From: Lachnospiraceae bacterium
GTDB lineage: Bacteria > Bacillota > Clostridia > Lachnospirales > Lachnospiraceae
Direction of reading: 5' to 3'
Length of the DNA: 64,000 nucleotides
Assembly: GCA_022845895.1 (NCBI GenBank)
Contig: AP025573.1
Span: forward strand, 1,646,501 to 1,710,500
The notes under the pieces are model-generated. The model saw only the letters and a program-made list of their open reading frames with translations. It did no database searches and was not told the origin of the DNA. Below, one piece after another: positions 16,970 through 24,414 of the stretch. The position numbers and the translations under genes are program-made. The number at the start of each line of letters is the position of its first letter. Positions within the stretch are counted from its first letter, which is position 1.

Positions 16970-17761
16970 TCAGTTTGTAGTTGTAATGTTCTTGAACCAT
17001 AAGTTGTAGTCGAACTTATTCTCCTTGTCTCCCCATACGGAGACAGAAGTTCTGCCGGATGCGTAGATCTCATTGTTGCGCAGCCGGGCAAATGTATCCC
17101 AGAGTTGGTAGACGGTCATATCCCACACGTTTGTATAATTAATGCTGTTGTGCATGGCACAGACGGCAGAGATGATGTTGGCAAGCTCAAGGTCGGCATT
17201 GGCCTTGGGCCTGATATGGTTCTTTTTCTTGCGCTTCTGCATTTCCTGATACCGGGCCAGACCCTTTTTGTTTTTTACCCTGGCAGGGTCTACGGTATCT
17301 TTCGTATCTATGTGTCCGAACTGCAGGATGATATCACAGACCTCCAGGTAGTTCCCCTTGTGGATGGTTCCTGTGATATGGATGCTGTCTCTGCCCTCCT
17401 CATCTTTGACGGGGCGGAAGACGACGAAGGCATCCTTCGACGTGTCATAAAGGACACGCTCCTCGAAGAAGAAGTCGAAGATGGCGGAAAAGGACTGCTG
17501 CAATGCAGTGCTGCTGGCGGCGATATCGTACATGGTCAGGCACGACAGCTGTTCTTCGTCCAGGTGGTCGTACCAGGGTTTCAGGCTTTCATTCACTTCT
17601 GTACAGTATTTTTCCGGGGATATGTTAAGAAGTGCGAGATAAGTGGAGTAGACGCGCCCGGTCACTTTGGAGACGTCTCTGAGCGTGAGCGGCCGGATGC
17701 TGCCCACGCCTTGTATGGCAAATGGCGCGGGGCTGATCAGGTCATAATAATCGAGCTTCAT
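16970..17761 (-). CDS. Tail-module protein of unknown function (263 aa)
   Basis: Starts MKLDYYDLISPAPFAIQGVG. ATG at 17761 overlaps the upstream stop (ATGA), so translation is coupled. The N-terminal PFAIQGVGSIRPLTLRDVS phrase is followed by helical segments, a KKGLARYQEMQKRKKKNH basic stretch and a helical C-terminus (DLELANIISAVCAMHNSI). No known catalytic motif. Its place between the 184-residue gene and the tail tube gene suggests a structural or assembly role. Confidence 0.6.
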   Translation of the reverse strand: MKLDYYDLISPAPFAIQGVGSIRPLTLRDVSKVTGRVYSTYLALLNISPEKYCTEVNESLKPWYDHLDEEQLSCLTMYDIAASSTALQQSFSAIFDFFFEERVLYDTSKDAFVVFRPVKDEEGRDSIHITGTIHKGNYLEVCDIILQFGHIDTKDTVDPARVKNKKGLARYQEMQKRKKKNHIRPKANADLELANIISAVCAMHNSINYTNVWDMTVYQLWDTFARLRNNEIYASGRTSVSVWGDKENKFDYNLWFKNITTTN

Positions 17762-18312
17762 CGCGCCACCTGACCCTTCGGCCTGATTGGCATCTGACAG
17801 ATGGTGTAGCTCAGAGACTTTCCATAGAAGCGCTCGTCCTGCCACAGCGAAGTGACCGGCTTCTCTTCCGCGAGCTGCATCATACCGGTGCCGAACGTGC
17901 GCAGAAGTGTCTCATCTGCGGTGACGGCGCGGTGGATGGCCGCCAGAGCCATGTCGATCCGGTTGCCGGACAGTCCGTAGGCCGATGCGTATTCCTGCTT
18001 CATGGCCTCTGTCATGCGAAGCATGCTGCCGCGGGCGTATGCATGTATGGTGATACGCACCTGCAGGGCAGCGCCGGCAGTGAGCGGGGCCTCTGTCTCA
18101 AGGCAGAGGAATGCCTGGTCTTCCTTAACAGAAGCAGGCGGCACTGCGGTGTCGAAGCAGTGGCAGGACGTCCAGTTCTCTTTTGGCGAGAGCTGGCTGT
18201 CGTCAGGTACAGGCATGATCAGCTTCTGTACGAGTTCGTCTTCAAAGAACAGGTCCGAAAGGGTGTCCTTTATCTTTCCGAGCGTTTCCAGCGGGTTCTT
18301 GCTTCTTTCCAT
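17758..18312 (-). CDS. Tail-module protein of unknown function (184 aa), possibly tail completion
   Basis: Starts MERSKNPLETLGKIKDTLSD with AAGGAGG 7 nt upstream. It has a helical start, a beta-rich middle (AALQVRITIHAYARGS) and a helical end. A protein of this size just before the tail tube genes is often the tail terminator or completion protein that caps the tube, but no family signature is certain. It overlaps the next gene by 4 nt. Confidence 0.55.
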   Translation of the reverse strand: MERSKNPLETLGKIKDTLSDLFFEDELVQKLIMPVPDDSQLSPKENWTSCHCFDTAVPPASVKEDQAFLCLETEAPLTAGAALQVRITIHAYARGSMLRMTEAMKQEYASAYGLSGNRIDMALAAIHRAVTADETLLRTFGTGMMQLAEEKPVTSLWQDERFYGKSLSYTICQMPIRPKGQVAR

Positions 18313-18342
18313 TCTTTCACCTCCTTATAGTGTGTGCAGGTT

Positions 18343-18606
18343 TCATGGCTGTTCTTTCTGCTTTGGCTGATCATAAGTCAGGGCTTTCTGGCTGTCCGAG
18401 ACGCCTTCTGTCGTCGGGTCCGTGACGATGCCGAGCAATACGAGCAGATTGATGACCATTCCTGCGGTCTCTACCAACTGGGATTCAGAGACGGGGGGAA
18501 CGATACTGGCCATACCGAGAAGCTGGTAGACGAGTGAGAGGAACGCCATGATGATGGCAGTCAGCGTCACCTTGTTGCCAAGACGCAGTTTCCAGTTGAT
18601 GTGCAT
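18343..18606 (-). CDS. Holin, phi LC3 family
   Basis: An 87-residue protein (MHINWKLRLGNKVTLTAIIM...) with two membrane segments (residues about 10-30 and 40-60) and a charged, polar C-terminus. The opening INWKxRLxNK followed by a hydrophobic helix is typical of phi LC3-type holins, which make the membrane lesion that releases endolysin. ATG at 18606 is chosen because GGAGG lies 9 nt upstream; the ATG at 18612 is too close to it. It is the first gene of the late (tail) block, next to a LexA-type box. No endolysin gene is visible in the window; it may lie to the left. Confidence 0.85.
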   Translation of the reverse strand: MHINWKLRLGNKVTLTAIIMAFLSLVYQLLGMASIVPPVSESQLVETAGMVINLLVLLGIVTDPTTEGVSDSQKALTYDQPKQKEQP

Positions 18607-18668
18607 AGACATCCACCTCCTTTTATAATTGTCCAGATGCATCTGTATTCTTGACAGAAGGAAAGAGA

Positions 18669-18689
18669 GCCGGCTTCTGATAAGCCGGC
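18669..18689 (-). terminator. Hairpin downstream of the RNA polymerase gene
   Basis: An 8-bp stem GCCGGCTT/AAGCCGGC with a 5-nt loop, followed on the minus strand by TCTCTTTCCTTCT, a weak pyrimidine tract. It may end host transcription of the early genes or separate early from late transcription. No CDS is supported in 18607-18861. Confidence 0.45.
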
Positions 18690-18805
18690 CCTCCTTCCGG
18701 AGAAAAGAATAGGAAAAGAAGTGTGCGGGTATGTTCCCTTGTAGGCGAATTGGAAAAATATGGCTCCCACCCTCGCCGCTCCGGCGGTTCCGGCATGTCA
18801 GAATA

Positions 18806-18819
18806 AGAACGTACGTTCT
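18806..18819. promoter_or_regulatory. LexA (SOS) box-like palindrome before the holin and tail genes
   Basis: AGAACGTACGTTCT is a perfect palindrome matching the Firmicute LexA core GAACN4GTTC. It lies in the 255-nt gap between the RNA polymerase gene and the holin. A weak -10 (TATTCT, minus strand) follows it. It could be an operator for an internal SOS promoter of the late genes. Confidence 0.55.
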
Positions 18820-18861
18820 GCTGCGGTTGAAGAAAGCCAGATTTTACAAGGGGTCTGGGCA

Positions 18862-21600
18862 TTATGAAACGGAACTTGCTGCCTGCTGATTCTGCCTGCG
18901 CCTCTCATAGGCCCGCCGGTTCTGCTCCTGCCGGAGCTTCTTCTGGTGCTCCTTTTTATGGAGGGGGCAGCGGCACGTCTTCGTATCTTTCGCGTCCACT
19001 TCCACCGGGCAGCCGCAGTCGATGCACGCTATCGTCTTCGTCCCTGCCGGGCGGTATGTGCCGCAGCCGGTACAGTACTTCTGGTTCGGCGACGTGGGGA
19101 CGAAGCGGGTGCCGCAGCGCTCGCACTGGATGCTGCCCTCCGGCAGATTGTGCTTAAGGTTGCCGACGATGGCAGAGCCGAAGCACTGCCAGAGCAGCTC
19201 CTTGTGGGGCGTCTTCTTCCGGTACAGGTGCTTGACGAGCATGTCGCAGATTTCTGCCTCGCTGTAGCTGAAGGCGAGCAGCTCCTTGCGGACCGCCCCG
19301 ATGACGTAATCCACGTTGTCTGCGCTGCCCGGGTTCAGCCGGAAGTGGTACCTCCGGTTCAGCCGGTCATACGCCTCGATAACCTGGTCGTCAATCTCGA
19401 TGCGGGGGCGGGACATCAGCTTCGTATAAGAGAATTTACCAAAGTTCTTACCTGCGAGCCGGATAGGGCGGTAGCGGATCTGTCCTTCCAGCCGGTCTAC
19501 AAAGCCTGTGCCGGCCGGCTCTACCTGGCCTTCCGCCTTATCCTTCGCATACAGGAAGAAGTGGGGCAGTCTGCCCTTCGTATAGGTGCGGATGAGGGCG
19601 TCGGTTTCCTTGGGGCGGTCCGGCATGTACTGGGTCTTGGCCATATCGATGCAGAAATTGTTCTCCATGCAGAGCAGCTTGATGACCAGGAGCGCCTCCT
19701 CCTTCTTCTCCTCTGTCACATGGGCCCAGTCCACGCTGTTGAATATCTTGGAGATGCTGTTGCTGTAGCGCCCGATATTGCCTCCTCTATAGGCGGCGCT
19801 GATGCCTTCATACAGGACTTCCCGGGACAGGGGCACAGGCCGTGCCTTCTTCATCTCATAATAGAGGGGGACGATGTCGTCCTTAGCCATATTGCGCTCC
19901 GCAATCTCCACGAATACGGGGTCGCCTACCACGAGGGAACGGTCGCCGTCCACGTCGAACTGGAGGATCTTCGATATCGGGTCATGGGTGCTCGTGTAGA
20001 GGGCGTTGGTCGTAAACCAGCGGGCGGTGGCTTCATCTTTTATATTCCTGCGGACCGCGTGCTCCCGGTACAGGTGGGGGCTTCGCAGGCAGTCCACCTT
20101 TTTGCCGGCGTAATACAGGCGGCAGCTCACTTCCCCGTCCGCCAGCAGCCCTTCCGGTTTGGGGATGCCGAGGAACAGGCGCTCGCAGAAGGCGTACAGG
20201 TCCGGTACGATAAACGTATACTTGCCCGAGATCTCCAGCTTGCCGGAGCGGTATTCTTTTACAAGGCTTTTCTTGATCTCCCTGAGCCTTGCCCGGATAT
20301 ACTCGTCGGCAATCATCTCCGGATAGAGGAGGAGCGCCTGCTGGAGCCATGTCTTGTCCGGGTTGCCGGGGACCGCTCCGAAGACGCGCAGTATCGTCCT
20401 CTTGTCGGAAGAGAGCTTCTCCAGCGTGTAAAGAGAAGGCCGGATGAGATAGGCAGCCTCTTCTTCCGTAATGTCGGTGAGCGTCTGCAGCATCTGGTAG
20501 TTGAGGGTGGCATCGGGCACATAATCTTCTTCCATGTTGCAGATGCCGGCCTGGCATCCATAGTCCTCGAAGTACGTCTGGTACTGTTCCCAAGAGGTGT
20601 AGAAGCGGCTCATCTTGAACTGGCTCTCGGTGAAGATAATCTGGATGCGGTCGGCGAGGATATCCCACCGCTTCCCGTAGATATCCGTGACGACAGGGGA
20701 TGCGCCGTGTTCGCGGATGAATCTGACGAAGTCGAAGGAGGCGAGCAGCCCCTTCACCCAGGGGAGGCGGACCATGAAGTTCTTCCGGGACAGCCGGGGA
20801 AGTATCATGCCGCAGCCGTCCGTGTGGGGGATGGGGACATCCGTCTCCTTTCGCTCGATCGTGTAAGTGTCGTCATGGATGAAGTCCACCCTGCATCGAA
20901 CGGAAGTCTCGAAGTCGGGCACGACGATGCATCTTCTGATATCGAAGTCGGTCCACGGCTCTGTGGCAGAGTTGGACAGGGCGAGATAGGCAAGGAACTT
21001 ATTGGCGTTCATGCCTCCCCGCTCGTTGATTGCCGGAACGGTGAGTCCGCACATGAGCGGCTTCTCTATCTTCTTCCAGAGGCTTTCTTTTATGAAGACG
21101 GTCTTCTTCGTCCGGATCTGCCCGGCCGATGAGGTAAAGTAGATATATTTTTCCCGCTTATAATAGAAGCCGTTGACGATAAGCTGACGGATGACGTCGT
21201 AGAAATAAGTCTGCACGACGATGATACCGGTCGTGAGCTCGTCGGCTTTCATCCCGGCTGTCCGTGTGAGAGCGGATTCAAAGACAGAGATGATCCTCGT
21301 ATCTGTCAGCCTATCTTCCGGGAGCGTGCGTACGATGCCGGGGTCGGAGACGAGCTCCTCTGCCAGCAGTGCTTTATAGCTCTTGATTTTACGGTTTACA
21401 TGGGTGCGCAGTGCCTCATACTTCTGCATCGTATGATCGTCATAGCCGTCTGTGGATGCAGACTTAAGCGCAGCCTTATGCTTCATGTAACGCGCCATTA
21501 CGCGATGCAGCCGCTCTTCCTTCTCTGTATAGAAACAGCCGGTCTCTAACGAATAGATATGTATCTGTCCAGACAGCGCGCGGTTTCGTTTCTTTTTCAT
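18862..21600 (-). CDS. Single-chain RNA polymerase, QDE-1/YonO-like double-barrel family
   Basis: A 912-residue protein, similar in length to SPbeta YonO (about 900), a DNA-dependent RNA polymerase distantly related to eukaryotic RNA-dependent RNA polymerases. Signature elements appear in the family order: TDGCGMI (residues 260-266), the lysine motif VKGLL (282-286), the catalytic metal-binding loop FDVDGD (548-553, aspartates 549, 551, 553), and CIDMAKTQ (650-657), matching the VDxxKTG motif of this family. Two zinc ribbons close the chain (C826, C829, C843, C846, then C859, C862 and C876, C878), followed by a basic tail. ATG at 21600 has GGGAGG 7 nt upstream. It is the second gene from a LexA-controlled promoter and lies upstream of the tail block, so it most likely transcribes those late genes. 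Template and promoter specificity are unknown. Confidence 0.85.
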   Translation of the reverse strand: MKKKRNRALSGQIHIYSLETGCFYTEKEERLHRVMARYMKHKAALKSASTDGYDDHTMQKYEALRTHVNRKIKSYKALLAEELVSDPGIVRTLPEDRLTDTRIISVFESALTRTAGMKADELTTGIIVVQTYFYDVIRQLIVNGFYYKREKYIYFTSSAGQIRTKKTVFIKESLWKKIEKPLMCGLTVPAINERGGMNANKFLAYLALSNSATEPWTDFDIRRCIVVPDFETSVRCRVDFIHDDTYTIERKETDVPIPHTDGCGMILPRLSRKNFMVRLPWVKGLLASFDFVRFIREHGASPVVTDIYGKRWDILADRIQIIFTESQFKMSRFYTSWEQYQTYFEDYGCQAGICNMEEDYVPDATLNYQMLQTLTDITEEEAAYLIRPSLYTLEKLSSDKRTILRVFGAVPGNPDKTWLQQALLLYPEMIADEYIRARLREIKKSLVKEYRSGKLEISGKYTFIVPDLYAFCERLFLGIPKPEGLLADGEVSCRLYYAGKKVDCLRSPHLYREHAVRRNIKDEATARWFTTNALYTSTHDPISKILQFDVDGDRSLVVGDPVFVEIAERNMAKDDIVPLYYEMKKARPVPLSREVLYEGISAAYRGGNIGRYSNSISKIFNSVDWAHVTEEKKEEALLVIKLLCMENNFCIDMAKTQYMPDRPKETDALIRTYTKGRLPHFFLYAKDKAEGQVEPAGTGFVDRLEGQIRYRPIRLAGKNFGKFSYTKLMSRPRIEIDDQVIEAYDRLNRRYHFRLNPGSADNVDYVIGAVRKELLAFSYSEAEICDMLVKHLYRKKTPHKELLWQCFGSAIVGNLKHNLPEGSIQCERCGTRFVPTSPNQKYCTGCGTYRPAGTKTIACIDCGCPVEVDAKDTKTCRCPLHKKEHQKKLRQEQNRRAYERRRQNQQAASSVS

Positions 21601-21619
21601 CACTATTCCTCCCTTACCT

Positions 21620-22024
21620 TTATGATTGACGGGGCCTGTCCTCCAGCCAGAGGACCCACATACGGTCCTGGGGACAGTAGCGGGAGCAGAGCCTGTCGTG
21701 CTCGTACGACAGCAGGTCCCGGATCTGGTACGTGAACCAGGCATATGCCGTCTCCTGGGCCCGAAGCTGCGAGAGCGTGTCGTTGATATACATGGCGTAT
21801 GTCTGCCAGTTCGTGGCTCCGTCATAAGTGCCGCACAGGCTGCCGCCGTAAGCGGGCCCGGACGTATAGCTGCCGGACATGCGCTTCTGTCCGGAAGGGC
21901 GCACCGTCTGCTTCATGAGCCGGAACTTCTGCTGCCACTGTGCGTCTGTCATATGGACGGACGGGGCGGCAGAGCCGGGGCTTGTGTATACGTACATCGT
22001 GTCTTTCAATTCCTGGATTGTCAC
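21620..22024 (-). CDS. First gene of the SOS-controlled phage operon, unknown function
   Basis: A 134-residue protein with GTG start at 22024, chosen for AAGGAGGTGAT upstream. It begins VTIQELKDTMYVYTS, has a Gly/Ser/Tyr-rich middle (SGSYTSGPAYGGSLCGTYDG) and a C-terminal half rich in W, Y and R (YAWFTYQIRDLLSYEHDRL). I recognise no family. It is 19 nt upstream of the RNA polymerase gene and directly follows the LexA-box promoter, so it may be a regulator or accessory factor of that polymerase, which is inference from position. Confidence 0.65.
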   Translation of the reverse strand: MTIQELKDTMYVYTSPGSAAPSVHMTDAQWQQKFRLMKQTVRPSGQKRMSGSYTSGPAYGGSLCGTYDGATNWQTYAMYINDTLSQLRAQETAYAWFTYQIRDLLSYEHDRLCSRYCPQDRMWVLWLEDRPRQS

Positions 22025-22098
22025 AGGTATCACCTCCTTCGTAAAAAAAATATGTAAAATGCGAAATTCCAATCATACAGTCAATTCTGTTTGGACTA

Positions 22099-22127
22099 AT
22101 ATAACACCGAACATAAGTTCGTGTCAA
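22099..22127 (-). promoter_or_regulatory. SOS promoter of the phage operon with LexA box
   Basis: On the minus strand: TTGACA (22127-22122), 17-nt spacer, TTATAT (22104-22099). The spacer contains CGAACATAAGTTCG (22108-22121), a match to the Firmicute LexA consensus CGAACN4GTTCG with both half-sites perfect. LexA bound here would block polymerase. Confidence 0.85.
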
Positions 22128-22175
22128 GCGATAAAAACATGATAGAAAATGAAAGCAGTTAAATGTGAAAAAGTA

Positions 22176-22204
22176 TTGACAAATAGAACATATGTTTGTA
22201 AAAT
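22176..22204 (+). promoter_or_regulatory. SOS promoter of the radical SAM/helicase operon with LexA box
   Basis: TTGACA (22176-22181), 17-nt spacer, TAAAAT (22199-22204). AGAACATATGTTTG (22185-22198) fills the spacer and differs from a perfect LexA palindrome only at its outer positions. A further half-matching site AAACACATGTTC lies at 22211-22222, just after the expected transcription start. Confidence 0.8.
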
Positions 22205-22264
22205 GAATTCAAACACATGTTCTCTATGCTTTTGGGGAAGATAAGGATGATACGGAGGCGCATT

Positions 22265-23587
22265 ATGAGAATTCAGGAAACGATGTCCATGTATGACAAG
22301 CTGAATATCCTGTCCGACGCGGCCAAATACGACGTGGCCTGCACGTCAAGCGGAACTTCGAGAAGCGGTGACGGGACCGGAATGGGGAGCTGTGAGCAGA
22401 CGGGCATCTGCCACAGCTTCGGGGCGGACGGCAGATGTATCTCGCTGCTGAAGATACTTTTTACGAATGAATGCATCTATGACTGCAAATACTGCATCAA
22501 CCGGAGGAACAACGACGTGCCGCGGACCTCCTTCACCCCGGAGGAGGTCTGTACGCTGACGATGGAATTCTACAGGCGCAATTACATCGAAGGGCTGTTC
22601 TTGAGCTCGGGCATCCTGAAGAGCCCGGACTATACGATGGAGCTGATCTATGCCACGCTGTTCAAGCTCCGGAAGGAATGCAACTTCCAGGGCTACATCC
22701 ATGTCAAGGCGATTCCGGGAGCGAGCCAGGAGCTTGTAAGGAGGGTCGGCTTTCTGGCGGACAGGATGAGCGTGAACCTGGAGCTTCCGACGGCAGAGAG
22801 CCTTAAGCTGCTCGCACCCCATAAGACGAGGAAGAACATACTGGCTCCGATGCGGCTCGTGCAGAACGGCATGGCGGAGAACAAGTATGAGATACAGGCG
22901 TACCGGAATGCGCCGCGGTTCGTCCCTGCGGGGCAGAGCACGCAGATGATCATTGGCGCCACGCCGGAGAGCGATTACCAGATTATGCAGGTGGCGGAGT
23001 CGCTGTATCAGAAGTTCGGTCTGAAACGGGTATTTTATTCCGCGTTTATCCATGTCAATGAGGACGCCACCCTTCCGGCCCGGACAGATGAGGGCCCTCC
23101 GCTGCTTAGGGAGCACAGGCTCTATCAGGCGGACTGGCTGCTGCGGTATTACCAGTTTGAAGCGGCAGAGCTTCTGTCGGAGGAGAATCCGAACTTCAAC
23201 GTGCTGCTGGATCCGAAGTGCAACTGGGCGCTGAAGCATCTGGAACAGTTCCCGGTGGAAGTCAACCGGGCGGATTATAAGATGCTGCTCCGCGTGCCGG
23301 GCATCGGCTACAAGTCTGCCGTGCGCATCGTGAAGGCGAGGCGGCTCGGGACGCTGGGCTTCCAGGATCTGAAGAAGATAGGGGTCGTCCTGAAGCGGGC
23401 GCTCTATTTCATCACATGCAGCGGCAGGATGATGTATCCGACGAAGATAGAGGAAGATTATATCACGCGGAACCTTCTGGATACGAAGGAAAAGCTTCCG
23501 GACGGGGTCACGGGGATGACATACCGCCAGCTTTCCCTTTTCGACGATATGAGGTTCGGCTCTGCAGGCGCGGTGAGCCTGCGCTGA
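22265..23587 (+). CDS. Putative DNA modification/repair radical SAM protein (TIGR03916 type)
   Basis: A 440-residue radical SAM protein. The cluster motif ECIYDCKYC (CxxxCxxC, about residues 74-81) binds the 4Fe-4S cluster that cleaves S-adenosylmethionine. A C-terminal helix-hairpin-helix (LLRVPGIGYKSAVRIVKARR) suggests DNA binding. The family is characteristically paired with a TIGR03915 protein or uracil-DNA glycosylase fusion, and the next gene is that partner. ATG at 22265 has GGAGG 6 nt upstream; earlier in-frame ATGs lie in the promoter region. The LexA-box promoter makes damage induction likely. Substrate unknown. Confidence 0.9.
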   Translation: MRIQETMSMYDKLNILSDAAKYDVACTSSGTSRSGDGTGMGSCEQTGICHSFGADGRCISLLKILFTNECIYDCKYCINRRNNDVPRTSFTPEEVCTLTMEFYRRNYIEGLFLSSGILKSPDYTMELIYATLFKLRKECNFQGYIHVKAIPGASQELVRRVGFLADRMSVNLELPTAESLKLLAPHKTRKNILAPMRLVQNGMAENKYEIQAYRNAPRFVPAGQSTQMIIGATPESDYQIMQVAESLYQKFGLKRVFYSAFIHVNEDATLPARTDEGPPLLREHRLYQADWLLRYYQFEAAELLSEENPNFNVLLDPKCNWALKHLEQFPVEVNRADYKMLLRVPGIGYKSAVRIVKARRLGTLGFQDLKKIGVVLKRALYFITCSGRMMYPTKIEEDYITRNLLDTKEKLPDGVTGMTYRQLSLFDDMRFGSAGAVSLR

Positions 23588-23621
23588 GACAGGTTAGAAT
23601 GAAGATACGGGGAGAGAGGAC

Positions 23622-24389
23622 ATGAAGACAATCTATATCTGCACCGATACGATAACCGGCATATTTTCCGGCATATACGACGCGTGGAAGGCGGAAGGGG
23701 AAGAGGACACGTGCGGGATAGCGCTGCGGGGGGCACTGGAACAGCAGCTCTTCTGCGACTATGTGGAGACGGTGGAGACGGAGCATAAGGCGGTGGTCGT
23801 GGAGGCGATGATCAAGAAGAACCTGGGGCGCCCTGCCTACTGGGATATCTACCATGCAGCGCTTGCGGCGGATGGGGGCAAGGGGGACGCCATACTCGGC
23901 ACGATGCTGGCGGCCAGAAGGATCAGGGACAGCAGGAAGATCATGGAGCATCTGAGCCACCCGGCAGTGGAGAAGGTGTTCGAGCTGAGCCGGACGGTGG
24001 GCGGCGAGGCGCATGCGTTCAAGGGGTTCCTGCGTTTCCGGGAACTGGTGAACGGGGTGCTCTTTGCAGAGATTACGCCGAAGAACCAGGTGCTCACCTG
24101 CCTTGCGCCTCATTTTGCAGACCGGCTGCCACAGGAGAACTGGATGATATACGACAATGCGCACAAGACCTTCGTCGTCCATGAGGCGGGCAAGAAATGG
24201 GTGCTCGGGCTGAACGAGCAGCTTGACATAGACGCGGTCCGTAACATCTCGGACAGGGAACGGGAATATGCCCGCCTCTGGAAAGGCTTCTTCCATACGA
24301 TTTCCATAGAGTCAAGAGAGAGCCGCAGCAGGCAGTTACAGCATTTGCCATTGCGGTTTCAGAAAAATATGGTAGAATTTAATCATTGA
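23622..24389 (+). CDS. TIGR03915/DUF4130 family DNA-metabolism protein
   Basis: A 255-residue protein (MKTIYICTDTITGIFSGIYD...). The opening F-S-G-I-Y-D-A-W phrase and the internal LRFRELVNGVLFAEITPKNQV block are typical of the family that is linked to, or fused with, uracil-DNA glycosylase domains. No glycosylase domain is present here: at 255 residues it is the short, unfused form. It lies 34 nt after the radical SAM gene with GAGAGG before the ATG, and shares its SOS promoter. It probably acts with the radical SAM protein on DNA, but the reaction is not known. Confidence 0.85.
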   Translation: MKTIYICTDTITGIFSGIYDAWKAEGEEDTCGIALRGALEQQLFCDYVETVETEHKAVVVEAMIKKNLGRPAYWDIYHAALAADGGKGDAILGTMLAARRIRDSRKIMEHLSHPAVEKVFELSRTVGGEAHAFKGFLRFRELVNGVLFAEITPKNQVLTCLAPHFADRLPQENWMIYDNAHKTFVVHEAGKKWVLGLNEQLDIDAVRNISDREREYARLWKGFFHTISIESRESRSRQLQHLPLRFQKNMVEFNH

Positions 24390-24414
24390 CTATGTTCAGG
24401 AAAGAAGAGATCGT

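Noticed and set aside
18623..18862. 79-codon frame between holin and polymerase genes
   Set aside because: No ribosome site, and it crosses the hairpin and LexA-type palindrome; the stretch is better read as regulatory DNA.
18946..21132. Long open frame of 728 codons antisense to the RNA polymerase gene
   Set aside because: It mirrors the codon bias of the real gene on the other strand, lacks a ribosome site and has composition typical of shadow frames (Val/Leu/Arg/Ala).
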